DNA of 12,482 bases, from assembly GCA_964481755.1 (NCBI GenBank), contig CAYZVH010000093.1:1-12482 (forward strand), written 5' to 3'. The notes under the pieces were generated by a model. The model had not been told where the DNA came from, did not search any database, and saw only the letters and a program-made list of their open reading frames with translations. The translations under genes and the position numbers were made by a program. This DNA is from Phocaeicola_A sp964481755. Lineage in GTDB: Bacteria > Bacteroidota > Bacteroidia > Bacteroidales > Bacteroidaceae. Of the stretch, positions 1 through 7,647 are shown piece by piece. Numbering within the stretch: the first letter of the stretch is position 1; every line of letters starts with the position of its first letter.

Positions 1-245
1 TGCTTGTAGGGGTTCTCCATCGTGTCGTACTCGTCGAGGTCGAGCGACATGCCCGTTCCGCCACCGGCGGCACGAAAAGCGATTTCCCTCAGACGACCAA
101 TCTCCCGCACCACGTTGGGCGAGTCTTGATAGGTAACTATATAAATTTCGTTGTGACTCTTATTGGTGAGCCGCAGGCGTTTGTCGTCCGTCAGTTCCGA
201 CTTCAGGACCTCCCTGCTAACCGGTGCAATAATCTCTTCTATCAT
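1..245 (-). CDS. GNAT-type N-acyltransferase (GlsB/OlsB-like, 'hemolysin' family), C-terminus beyond the window
   Basis: Only the first 81 codons are visible; the gene runs off the left edge. Translation from the ATG at 245 begins MIEEIIAPVS and reaches the block REIGRLREIAFRAAGGGTG at residues 48-66, followed by a Leu/Asp-rich stretch. This block is typical of the acyl-ACP-dependent N-acyltransferases (OlsB-like, often mislabelled hemolysin) that acylate an amino acid amino group. In Bacteroides thetaiotaomicron the family member GlsB makes N-acyl glycine for glycine lipids and works with the O-acyltransferase GlsA. The start lies only 6 nt after the stop of the upstream acyltransferase gene, so the two are surely one operon and probably translationally coupled. 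The amino-acid substrate (glycine, ornithine or other) is inferred from phylum-level knowledge, not from visible residues. The catalytic C-terminal part is not seen. Confidence 0.85.
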   Translation of the reverse strand, partial: MIEEIIAPVSREVLKSELTDDKRLRLTNKSHNEIYIVTYQDSPNVVREIGRLREIAFRAAGGGTGMSLDLDEYDTMENPYK

Positions 246-251
246 GTTTCT

Positions 252-1070
252 CTAGAGCTTGTATACTATTTCTTTCACATAGTCCGCCCACTGCAGCGGC
301 GACTTCGACTTGTCGAAGGTCTGCCAGGGTATGGGTTTGCCTATGGTTACTTTAAATGTCTTGTGACGATTCTTGAACATCTCGTCCGCCAGATATATCA
401 TGGCGATGTTGAACTTGATGCCCAGCGCCTTGCTGATGTTGGCCAGGCGGTAGAAGAAGTCGGAGTTGCGTCCCTCGAAATGGATGGGGACAACGGTGCG
501 CTGCGTCTGTATGCTCTTCAGCACAAAGGTTTTCTTCCACTCCAGGTCGCGGATGACACCGCCACGGCGACGCGAACAGAGTCCGGCGGGGAACATGATG
601 ATGTGGTTGTCCGACTGGAATGCCTCATCCACCAAATGGGACAGTCCGCGGCTTTGTCCGCCCGTCTTGTTCACCGGCACACAAAGGGGTGCCAGTCCAT
701 GTATGTTCATCAGCATATCGTTGACTAGATACTTTATCTTCCCATCGTAGTGTGTGCCCAGCAGATAGCCCAGCGAGATGCCGTCTTGTCCACCCAGCGG
801 GTGGTTGCTCACGAAGGTACAACGTCCGTCGGCGGGCAGGTTCTCCTGGCCCACCACCTCCAGCTTCGCATCGAGGAACTCCATGCAGTCCGCCAGGAAG
901 TCCACGCCCGCGCGGCTTTTCTCTCGCTTCAGAAACTCGTTCAGCTCCTCCTCATGGAGTATTTTCTTGAGATAGGACACCACAAAGCGGGGTACATACT
1001 TCATCTTGTCCCCCGCCTTCGAGCGGATTATCTGCTCCACGTCCAACAGAAAGATTTGGTCGTCAGTCAT
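252..1070 (-). CDS. 1-acyl-glycerol-3-phosphate acyltransferase-like O-acyltransferase (GlsA-like)
   Basis: A 272-residue PlsC/LPLAT-superfamily acyltransferase. Motif I is SNHPLGGQDG (residues 88-97) with His90 and Asp96, so the spacing is HX5D rather than the HX4D of classical PlsC; I recall this longer spacing from OlsA/GlsA-like and hemolysin-associated acyltransferases. Motif III is MFPAGLCSRR (159-168) and motif IV VVPIHFEG (193-200). Paired with the GNAT gene 6 nt downstream it probably performs the second, O-acylation step of glycine or ornithine lipid synthesis at the inner membrane, like GlsA of B. thetaiotaomicron. An upstream in-frame ATG at 1097 would add nine residues, but it overlaps the -7 promoter box at 1095-1102 and would lie upstream of the expected transcript start. 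I therefore chose the ATG at 1070 (MTDDQIFLLD). The first ~75 residues are an uncharacterised helical N-terminal part. Confidence 0.85.
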   Translation of the reverse strand: MTDDQIFLLDVEQIIRSKAGDKMKYVPRFVVSYLKKILHEEELNEFLKREKSRAGVDFLADCMEFLDAKLEVVGQENLPADGRCTFVSNHPLGGQDGISLGYLLGTHYDGKIKYLVNDMLMNIHGLAPLCVPVNKTGGQSRGLSHLVDEAFQSDNHIIMFPAGLCSRRRGGVIRDLEWKKTFVLKSIQTQRTVVPIHFEGRNSDFFYRLANISKALGIKFNIAMIYLADEMFKNRHKTFKVTIGKPIPWQTFDKSKSPLQWADYVKEIVYKL

Positions 1071-1094
1071 TGCGCACTTATCGATAATTGGATG

Positions 1095-1102
1095 CAAAAA
1101 TA
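1095..1102 (-). promoter_or_regulatory. Bacteroidetes -7 promoter box for the acyltransferase operon
   Basis: On the minus strand this reads TATTTTTG, an exact match to the Bacteroidetes -7 consensus TAnnTTTG. The box ends 24 nt before the chosen start at 1070, giving a short leader. No TTTG lies at the right distance for a -33 box, so the upstream element is weak or absent. The location is what decides the start codon of the gene. Confidence 0.6.
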
Positions 1103-1316
1103 GTGGAGTTTTTTGATTCTTTGCCTATATTGCACAAAAAAAGCAGCGAAACACCCGTTTTTATCTTCATAGGACCTCTTCCGATGGACTAAATAGCCCC
1201 GTTATCGCATACACATTACCACAATGACAACCCTAGGCAGAGTCTCCATTGGGCACCTATGACCTACCCTCGAACGTATGCGCGCTTCCGGTTATTCATT
1301 ATTCGCGAGGAACGTC

Positions 1317-1324
1317 TATCTTTG
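1317..1324 (+). promoter_or_regulatory. Bacteroidetes -7 promoter box for the B3/4-domain gene
   Basis: The sequence TATCTTTG exactly matches TAnnTTTG and ends 21 nt before the ATG at 1346. No clear -33 TTTG is seen about 19-21 nt upstream. The box lies inside the 5' extension of the open frame, which argues that the true start is 1346. About 215 bp separate it from the divergent acyltransferase promoter; I see no further feature in that gap. Confidence 0.6.
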
Positions 1325-1345
1325 CATCGTAAAAGCAGAAAGAGT

Positions 1346-2017
1346 ATGGAATTTCATATCACAGTATCCGACGAGATACGCAAAGCCTGTCCGTCGTTCC
1401 GGGGCGTGGCCGTGGACGCGACGGTCAACAATAGCCCCTACAGTGCCGAGCTGTGGGCAGAGATTGGCCACTTTATGACGGAGTACCGCGCCAAGTACAC
1501 CACCGAGTCCATCAAACAGATGGCCACCATAGAAGCCACACGCGAGGCATACAAGCGCTGCGGCAAAGACCCGAGCCGCTACCGGCCGTCGGGCGAGGCC
1601 CTCTGTCGCCGCATTCTCAAGGGGATGGAGCTCTATCAGATAGACACGGTGGTGGACCTCATCAACCTAGAGTCGATAGCCAGCGGCTACTCCATCGGCG
1701 GGTTCGACGCGGACAAGATAGAGGGTGACACCCTCACGCTGGGAATCGGCCGTAAGGACGAACCCTACGAAGGCATCGGTCGCGGCCCGCTCAACATCGA
1801 GGGTATGCCCGTCTATCGCGATGCCATCGGCGGCATAGGCACTCCCACGAGCGACAACGAGCGCACCAAACTCTCCCTAGGCACCACCCACCTGCTGGCC
1901 ATCATTAACGGCTACAGCGGCGAGCAAGGACTGCTCGAGAGCGCCGCCCACCTGCAGGAACTACTCCGCAAATATGCCGCCTCCGACGGGGGCAAGCTCA
2001 TCAAGTTCGGGTGGTAG
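1346..2017 (+). CDS. B3/B4 tRNA-binding domain protein (COG3382-like)
   Basis: A 223-residue protein starting MEFHITVSDE. It matches the free-standing B3/B4 domain family, which is related to the editing module of the phenylalanyl-tRNA synthetase beta subunit. Characteristic blocks are SRYRPSGEALCRRIL (77-91), VDLINLESIASGYSIGGFD (103-121) and a C-terminal region with GGIGTPTSDNERTKL (162-176), where the GTPTSD segment forms the expected substrate-facing loop. Family members are thought to hydrolyse mischarged tRNA or bind free amino acids; the exact substrate is not known and is not evident here. The open frame extends 29 codons upstream to 1259, but that part is crossed by the -7 promoter box at 1317-1324 and does not look like family sequence. 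The gene stands alone, divergent from the lipid operon and convergent with susD. Confidence 0.85.
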   Translation: MEFHITVSDEIRKACPSFRGVAVDATVNNSPYSAELWAEIGHFMTEYRAKYTTESIKQMATIEATREAYKRCGKDPSRYRPSGEALCRRILKGMELYQIDTVVDLINLESIASGYSIGGFDADKIEGDTLTLGIGRKDEPYEGIGRGPLNIEGMPVYRDAIGGIGTPTSDNERTKLSLGTTHLLAIINGYSGEQGLLESAAHLQELLRKYAASDGGKLIKFGW

Positions 2018-2018
2018 A

Positions 2019-2102
2019 GGACACGAAGCGCCCCGTTCCACTGCACACCTTAGCCCGGGTTACTATCGACAGACGATGATAACGGACACAAAGCGTCCCG
2101 TT
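2019..2102 (+). repeat. Imperfect 19-bp direct repeat, two copies 65 bp apart
   Basis: Copies are 2019-2037 (GGACACGAAGCGCCCCGTT) and 2084-2102 (GGACACAAAGCGTCCCGTT), identical at 17 of 19 positions. The first begins 2 nt after the stop codon of the B3/4 gene. Only the second copy can form the hairpin described as a terminator. The pair may be a duplicated terminator in which one copy has decayed; that is inference. Confidence 0.6.
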
Positions 2103-2104
2103 TT
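2081..2104 (+). terminator. Candidate rho-independent terminator after the B3/4-domain gene
   Basis: AACGGAC (2081-2087) pairs with GTCCCGTT (2095-2102) with one bulged C, leaving a 7-nt loop, followed directly by T residues through 2104. The stem is short and the U-run only four bases long, so the call is moderate. A second imperfect hairpin sits just upstream: 2059-2068 against 2074-2083, loop ACAGA, two non-Watson-Crick positions. Confidence 0.4.
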
Positions 2105-2201
2105 ATAGCAGAGATCCGTGGAGTTCCACAGATAACTGCGATAGAACTGGGTGCTTTAACTATCACCCTACGGGGATTCACCTCGAAGGGAACAAAAGGA
2201 A

Positions 2202-2245
2202 TCGCCACCATTTCCGCCGACTGTGAGTGGCGGAAACGATGGCGA
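2202..2245 (-). terminator. Strong terminator hairpin of the susCD transcript
   Basis: A 17-bp stem (2202-2218 with 2229-2245) around a 10-nt loop, 28 nt after the susD stop codon. Fifteen positions are Watson-Crick. The other two are A-C mismatches if read on the plus strand but G-U wobbles in minus-strand RNA, so the hairpin is complete only in the susD direction. The RNA continues ATTCCTTTTGTTCC, a U-rich but interrupted tail. This closes the sigma-FecR-SusCD locus and separates it from the convergent B3/4 gene. Confidence 0.8.
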
Positions 2246-2273
2246 CATACATATTTATAAGTGAGTTAAGGGT

Positions 2274-3896
2274 CTATTCCCAGCCGGGGTTCTGCTCCCA
2301 GCCCATGCGTTTAGCCTCGTTGGAGCTGAAGGGGATGGCCCAGCGCGGGTCGTCCGGAGCGATGACAAGCTCGGTGGCCGTAGAGGGATCCAACGGGTCG
2401 GACATCACCTGACGACGAATGTAGATGCCGGCGTTCTCGGCTCCATTCAGACGTTTGATGTCGCAGAAGCGCCAGAAGGTTCCCATCTCGCGGCTACGCT
2501 CGTCAAGGACTTCCTGTACGGAGCCGCCAATCTCGTCGGCAGCCTCATCGTTCATGAAGCGGGTACGGCGCAGGGTCTTCAATACCTCGGCAGCCTCATC
2601 GGTCTTGCCACTGCGGGCCAGACATTCAGCTTCTATCAAATACATCTCGGCAGTGGTCATACCCAAGAGGATGCCAGGACCGTTGGTACTGAAGCGGACG
2701 TAAGAATGGCAGCTCGACGGTTTCAACCATTGTTGCACGTCGTACGTGAGGCAATAACGTTGCGAAACGCCGTCGATCACAGCCGCGGTGCGGATGCCAG
2801 AAGCATTCAGCAACGGGAGGTTATAGTTGTAGAAGTATATCCAGCGGGCATCGTTGTCTCTGTCCCACAGGTTGTAGTACCAGTCGGAGATTGGCTGACC
2901 GTAGCTACCCGTGGACATGCTCGGGAGGAAAAACTCCTCGTAGTCGGCAACAGCCTGTGCGCCCAAGGACCACAACATGGCAGAGTACTTACAAGTGATA
3001 GTGCTGGACGCACCGCCGTCCTGGTCGAGCAGGTAGAACGTGTAGCCATTGAACAACCGATAATAAGGATCGTCCTTGAAGGTCTTCAGGTCGCTATGAG
3101 CCGCCAAAGCCTTCTGGGCATTGTCGAGCGCAGTGGTGTAGTCGCCGCGATAGAGGGCGATGCGTGCACGCAAAGCCTGCACGGTGGGCACGGTAGGACG
3201 GTAGTTGCGGTCGGCGTCGAACTCAGTGCGACCGGCCTTCGTCAGGGCAGCCTCGGCATCGTCCAAATCCTGGTTGATGCAGTCGAGCGTGTACTTCACC
3301 GTCTCACGATTCGGCACTACGGTAGAGAGCGAGCTGGTGCGATAGCCGATGCCCGGAGCGTCCTCGTCCCAGAGGCAATACATCTGCAACAAGATGAAGT
3401 GGTAGTAGGCACGGCCGAACAAGGCTTCGCCCTTCACTTGGTCGTGGATGGCCACGGTGGTCTGTTCCACCTTGTCGAGGTTCTCGAGCACGGTGTTGAA
3501 GCGGAAGATGCGCTCGTAGCTCGGTGTCCACGTGGTGGACATGGCGTCGTCGTCAAGGAACTCTTCGCCCTCCCACTTATAGACACTGTACAAGGTTGGG
3601 CGCAGTCCCTTCAGACCATAGGCATAGAACTTGGGGTCGTACTCCATGGCGTCGGACAGCATTTCCACTTCCGACATGTAGCTGCCCACGAAGTTCCAGA
3701 GGTAATAATCGGGGTCGGAGAAGGTGTAGAGGTCGAGGCTTCCCATCAGTCCATACAACTGGTCCATGTGATAGATGTATGAGCTGCCCGACTTGTTCGG
3801 GGTTTCGTCCAAGTAGTCGCTGCATGCGCCAAACGTGAGGCAGGCGGCAACCAAGGAAGCGATGATATGTAATTTCTTTTTCATAATTCTATTCAT
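2274..3896 (-). CDS. SusD/RagB-family nutrient-binding outer-membrane lipoprotein
   Basis: A 540-residue surface lipoprotein that caps the SusC transporter and binds substrate outside the cell. It starts with a lipoprotein signal peptide: Lys-rich n-region, hydrophobic core, lipobox TFGAC with the lipidated Cys at residue 25, then SDYLD, the usual mature N-terminus of SusD proteins. An N-terminal helical TPR-like part includes GEALFGRAYYHFILLQMYCLW (157-177, middle residues key) and ALRARIALYRGDYTTALDNA (241-260). The family signature GMTTAEMYLIEAECLARSG lies at 412-430, and the C-terminus DPRWAIPFSSNEAKRMGW is typical of RagB/SusD. Length is ordinary for the family. It starts 15 nt after the susC stop. 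A second ATG at 3884 (MKKKLHII) would give a signal peptide just as good, so the start is uncertain by four residues. The substrate is unknown; peptide import of the RagAB type is as possible as glycan import. Confidence 0.95.
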   Translation of the reverse strand: MNRIMKKKLHIIASLVAACLTFGACSDYLDETPNKSGSSYIYHMDQLYGLMGSLDLYTFSDPDYYLWNFVGSYMSEVEMLSDAMEYDPKFYAYGLKGLRPTLYSVYKWEGEEFLDDDAMSTTWTPSYERIFRFNTVLENLDKVEQTTVAIHDQVKGEALFGRAYYHFILLQMYCLWDEDAPGIGYRTSSLSTVVPNRETVKYTLDCINQDLDDAEAALTKAGRTEFDADRNYRPTVPTVQALRARIALYRGDYTTALDNAQKALAAHSDLKTFKDDPYYRLFNGYTFYLLDQDGGASSTITCKYSAMLWSLGAQAVADYEEFFLPSMSTGSYGQPISDWYYNLWDRDNDARWIYFYNYNLPLLNASGIRTAAVIDGVSQRYCLTYDVQQWLKPSSCHSYVRFSTNGPGILLGMTTAEMYLIEAECLARSGKTDEAAEVLKTLRRTRFMNDEAADEIGGSVQEVLDERSREMGTFWRFCDIKRLNGAENAGIYIRRQVMSDPLDPSTATELVIAPDDPRWAIPFSSNEAKRMGWEQNPGWE

Positions 3897-3911
3897 TTAA
3901 TCGTTCTGTCA

Positions 3912-6900
3912 TTAAAAGCCCACTTTCAAGCCAAACGTGAAGGTCGGCATCGGTTTGATGGTTCCGGTCGGATAGTCGGGGTCCATCTCGTCGTCGGCAC
4001 TCCAGATGATGCCGAGGTTGCTAGCCTGCGCATAGACGTTCACTCGCTTGAACACGTTCTGCTTGGCCAGGAGCTTGTTCGGAAGGTCGTAGCCCAGGAA
4101 GATCTCGTTCAGACGGATGTGGTCGCCCTTCATGTACATGTTGCGGAAGAACTTGCTGGCGGTGTAAGCGTAAGTATAGCTCTTGGTGCTCGTGTAGGTG
4201 GCGTAGTTGTCGTCGTTGTAGAGCGGGAAGGCCGAGTAGCTGGTCTGGTTGGCGTATCCCTCGTCGTACACACGGAAGGCATCGTCGAGGCTCTTCGAGT
4301 AGTAGGAGTGGTTGGAGCTGTCGACAGCCACTAGCTCGTTCTGCTTATAGGTGTAGTAGCCGAAGCGTCCGGTGAGCATGATGGAGAGCGTCAGGCCCTT
4401 CCAGGTGAAGCGGTTGGTGAAGCTCATGTTGGCCTTTGGCGTGGAGGTACCCAGGTAATAGGCCCAGTTGTTGGAGTCGAGGGTCTCGCCGTTGGGGCGG
4501 TCAATCTGCTCGTTGATGTGCGAGGTGGCATAGCTGAGGATAGTCTCTTGCGTGCCGTCCTTGCCTTCGAGGATGATGTATCCCTCGGGGGTGTAGCCCA
4601 CAGGGTTCATCACAGTGATGAGGTCAGTGGGATAGCCCTCCACGAACTCAGGATAGAAAGCCTTCCATGAGGTGTTGAGGTTGTACTTCTTCACCTCGTT
4701 GTGGTTGTAGGCGAAGTTCAACGTTCCGTTCCAACGCAAGTCGTCCACGATGCGGAGGTTGGAGTTGAGGGAGAACTCCACACCTCGGTTCAGCACCTCG
4801 GCATTGTTGAACTTAGAGGAGGTGACACCCTGCAGGATGACCGGCACGGTTGCCTGCGACAGCACGTCGTAGGAGAACTTGTTGTAGAAGTCCACCGTTC
4901 CGGAGAGTTTGTTGCCGAACAGCGAGAAGTCGACACCGAGGTTGAAGGTGCGGCTCTTCTCCCAAGTCAGGGTCTCGTTGCCACGGGCGGAGATGGTGTT
5001 GTAGGCCTCGTTGTTGGTGTAGATGATGTTGCCCGAGTGGGTCTGCACGGTCGTCACGTTGGACGTGCCACTCTTGCCGGCTGCCACACCGGCGATACCG
5101 ATGGAAGCGCGCAGCTTCAACATATCCACCCAAGAGGCATCTTGCATGAACTTCTCCTTAGAGATGAGCCATCCGCCACCGACCGACCAGAACGGGGAGA
5201 ACTTGTCGCGCTGGCTCTTCGACTGGAAGTTGGAGGCATCCGTACGGAAGCTTGCGGTGAGCGAGTATTTCTCGTCGTAGGTGTATCCGGCGTTGGCGTA
5301 GACAGAGAAGTAGCGGTCCTCGATGGTGGAGAGGCTACCCATGTCGCGGTAAGGCATCTTGGTGCGGCTGCCGAAGATGTCGGTGTAGTAGGTCACATAG
5401 TCTGGCTGTGTGAGCACAGAGTTTGTGGTCTTGTTGTATCCGTAGCGGGTCATGGTAGGAATGGCCTCGGTAGTAGCCGAGAGGACTTCCGAACCGGCCA
5501 GCAGGACGATAGCATGCTTGTCGATGTTGAGGTTGTAGTCGGCCTGTGCCCGCAGGTTGTATGCCTCGTAGTCGTGTCCGCCCTCGGTGTAGATGCCTCC
5601 GGAGGGGAAGTACGACTCGTACATGCCGGTGGTAGAGTTGAGGGTGGAGTAGGTATTGTAGTAGTTGCGCACATAGTACGAACCTGTCTCGCTCTCGTTG
5701 CGTGTGGTGTAGTGGCGGCGCTCATACTGTCCCTTAGCACTCAGGTTGAGTCCGAAGTGTGTCTTGTAGGAGAGTCCTCCCTGCACGCGGTAGTTGAAGG
5801 TCTTGGCCACGTCGTTGGTGTACTGACGATCCTCCACGGGATTGTAGTGCCAATCGACGGGGGTCTTGCCGTCATACTCCGACTCGAGGATGGGCTGGTA
5901 GACGGTGTTGGAGGTAGGCACGTGCACGTAGTTACCATCGTCGTCTACCAAGCGTGTCCACGGACTGATGTATCCCATGATGGAAGTGAGCGAAACGCCG
6001 TTGTTGTGTTGGGTGGCGAAGGATGAGTTCAAACCGAGGTCGAAGGTCAAGTCCTTCGTCAGCTTGGTGCTGGTCATCATGTTGAGCACGATGCGCTGGG
6101 TGTCGTTGCCCTTAGAGTAGCCGTCTTCCTTGTCATACGAAGCTGAGAAGGCGTAGTTCATACGTTCGGTGTTGCCCCGCAGCGACACGTTGTATTGGTT
6201 GCGGAGGGAGTTCTGCAGCACGTAGTCGTTGAGGTCGTTCTTCCAAGCTCCCTGGTTGGCCAACTCCAACAGGCGGCTCTTCTCCGTCTGATACTGTGCG
6301 GCAGTGATGCTGGTGCGGTTGTCGCGCTCGTAGAGCAGACGGTAAGGCTCGGACATGTACTGTCGGCGGTAATAAGCAGACGAATAGGGGTCTCTGTAGC
6401 CGAGGTTGATGGGGCTGTAGCCGTGCATCAGCTCCACGAAGCGGAACTGGTTCTCGGCAGAGGCCATATTGAAGAGGTTGTCCAGATCCATACGGTTGCT
6501 GACGGACCAGTAGGCATCGGCGGAAATCTCCAGCTTGTTGCCCTCTTTACCCTTCTTGGTGGTGATGACGATGACACCATTGGCGGCACGCGCACCATAG
6601 ATGGAGGTGGCGGCGGCATCCTTCAGCACCGTGATGCTCTCCACATCGTTGGGGTTGATGGTGGCGAAGGGGTCGTTCTCCGATGAGTAGGAGCTGATGG
6701 CGAATCCGTCCACCACAATCAGCGGGTCCACATCGGTCTGCGAGCTCTGCAGGGTTCCCTTACCACGGATGACGAAGCGGGTGGTTCCTTCCACGGGTGA
6801 GCTCTGCACGGCCAAGCCCGGCACCAGTCCGTTGAGCACGGATGAGATGTTGGATGTCGGCTTCTGAGCCAACTCGTCGGACTTGATGATGGAGTAGGCA

Positions 6901-7586
6901 CCAGTGGCACGCTCCTTGGAGATGGTCTGATAACCGGTTACTATCAGTTCGTCCATCTGGGTCTTGTTCTCTGAGAGGATGACCTTCACCGAAGTCTTGC
7001 CCTTGCCTATCTTCACGGTCTGGGTCGTCATGCCGACGAACGACACCTGGAGGCTGGTGGCGGTGTCGGGCACCTTCAGGCTGAAGTTACCATTGATGTC
7101 AGCCACCGTACCGAGGGTGGTTCCGTTCACCCGCACGCTGGCTCCGGGCAGGGGGTTGCCGTTCTCGTCGACCACCGTACCAGTGATTGTGAGCTGGGGT
7201 TTCGGTGCTGGCTGTGCGGCAGCAGGCTGCTTGGCCTGTGTGATGAGCACATGGTCGTTGGACACCTCGTAGTTCAGTCCCGCAGCCGGACAGATGGCAT
7301 CCATAGCCTCACGGAACGAAGCGTTCTTCAGATTCAAATCCAAGCGAACGCTCTTGTCTATTATGTTCTCTTGGTATAACAAATAGATACCACTTTGCTC
7401 TTTCACCTGTTCCAAAGCCTCCTTCACGCTGATGCCATTCTTCTGGATGGAGACATGCTTGCCTCCGTCCAAGTTCAAGGCGACAGCCTGAGCGGCTGAG
7501 ATAAAGAAGAGCATTACTAGGAATATCAGACTCCTAGTCGTTGGGCTGTTGGCCCAAGAAAGACGTCTCTCTCGTTGTCTTTTCAT
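3912..7586 (-). CDS. SusC/RagA-family TonB-dependent receptor with N-terminal STN signalling domain
   Basis: A 1224-residue outer-membrane transporter. Order of parts: signal peptide with hydrophobic core at about 19-32 and likely cleavage after AQA (34); STN (secretin/TonB short N-terminal) domain at about 45-117; Ala/Pro-rich linker; carboxypeptidase-regulatory-like beta-sandwich at about 132-205 (GTVVDENGNPLPGASVRVNG); TonB-box-like segment MDELIVTGY (211-219); plug domain with the SusC signature LKDAAATSIYGARAANGVIV (321-340); then a long 22-strand barrel rich in aromatic residues and ending in Phe (LKVGF). It imports the ligand captured by SusD, powered by TonB-ExbBD. The STN domain marks it as a transducer: it reaches into the periplasm and contacts a FecR anti-sigma factor, encoded 61 nt upstream. 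No frameshift or internal stop is present. The spacing to susD (15 nt) shows an operon. Confidence 0.96.
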   Translation of the reverse strand: MKRQRERRLSWANSPTTRSLIFLVMLFFISAAQAVALNLDGGKHVSIQKNGISVKEALEQVKEQSGIYLLYQENIIDKSVRLDLNLKNASFREAMDAICPAAGLNYEVSNDHVLITQAKQPAAAQPAPKPQLTITGTVVDENGNPLPGASVRVNGTTLGTVADINGNFSLKVPDTATSLQVSFVGMTTQTVKIGKGKTSVKVILSENKTQMDELIVTGYQTISKERATGAYSIIKSDELAQKPTSNISSVLNGLVPGLAVQSSPVEGTTRFVIRGKGTLQSSQTDVDPLIVVDGFAISSYSSENDPFATINPNDVESITVLKDAAATSIYGARAANGVIVITTKKGKEGNKLEISADAYWSVSNRMDLDNLFNMASAENQFRFVELMHGYSPINLGYRDPYSSAYYRRQYMSEPYRLLYERDNRTSITAAQYQTEKSRLLELANQGAWKNDLNDYVLQNSLRNQYNVSLRGNTERMNYAFSASYDKEDGYSKGNDTQRIVLNMMTSTKLTKDLTFDLGLNSSFATQHNNGVSLTSIMGYISPWTRLVDDDGNYVHVPTSNTVYQPILESEYDGKTPVDWHYNPVEDRQYTNDVAKTFNYRVQGGLSYKTHFGLNLSAKGQYERRHYTTRNESETGSYYVRNYYNTYSTLNSTTGMYESYFPSGGIYTEGGHDYEAYNLRAQADYNLNIDKHAIVLLAGSEVLSATTEAIPTMTRYGYNKTTNSVLTQPDYVTYYTDIFGSRTKMPYRDMGSLSTIEDRYFSVYANAGYTYDEKYSLTASFRTDASNFQSKSQRDKFSPFWSVGGGWLISKEKFMQDASWVDMLKLRASIGIAGVAAGKSGTSNVTTVQTHSGNIIYTNNEAYNTISARGNETLTWEKSRTFNLGVDFSLFGNKLSGTVDFYNKFSYDVLSQATVPVILQGVTSSKFNNAEVLNRGVEFSLNSNLRIVDDLRWNGTLNFAYNHNEVKKYNLNTSWKAFYPEFVEGYPTDLITVMNPVGYTPEGYIILEGKDGTQETILSYATSHINEQIDRPNGETLDSNNWAYYLGTSTPKANMSFTNRFTWKGLTLSIMLTGRFGYYTYKQNELVAVDSSNHSYYSKSLDDAFRVYDEGYANQTSYSAFPLYNDDNYATYTSTKSYTYAYTASKFFRNMYMKGDHIRLNEIFLGYDLPNKLLAKQNVFKRVNVYAQASNLGIIWSADDEMDPDYPTGTIKPMPTFTFGLKVGF

Positions 7587-7617
7587 AACACTTAATAGTA
7601 TATATAATTAAACAATA

Positions 7618-7636
7618 GCTCCCAGTCACGGGGAGC
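7618..7636 (-). promoter_or_regulatory. Hairpin in the fecR-susC intergenic region
   Basis: GCTCCC (7618-7623) pairs with GGGAGC (7631-7636) around a 7-nt loop. In the minus-strand RNA it is followed by TATTGTTTAATT and then an A+T-rich stretch up to the susC start at 7586. It could be a weak terminator or attenuator separating low-level sigma/fecR transcription from susCD, or an RNA-processing site. The run of T residues is interrupted, so a plain terminator is not certain. The A+T-rich stretch 7587-7617 would be the place for a susC promoter, but I find no TAnnTTTG box there. Confidence 0.45.
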
Positions 7637-7647
7637 ATGAATCATTC

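Noticed and set aside
126..728. Open frame of 200 codons opposite the acyltransferase
   Set aside because: Overlaps two well-supported minus-strand genes and has no family resemblance.
2706..3782. Open frame of 358 codons on the plus strand opposite susD
   Set aside because: Antisense shadow of a clearly real gene; repetitive Val/His/Gln/Glu composition and no motif.
4701..6026. Long open frame of 441 codons on the plus strand
   Set aside because: It is antisense to susC, is dominated by Val, Gly, Glu and His as expected from the opposite strand of G+C-rich coding DNA, and shows no recognisable domain.
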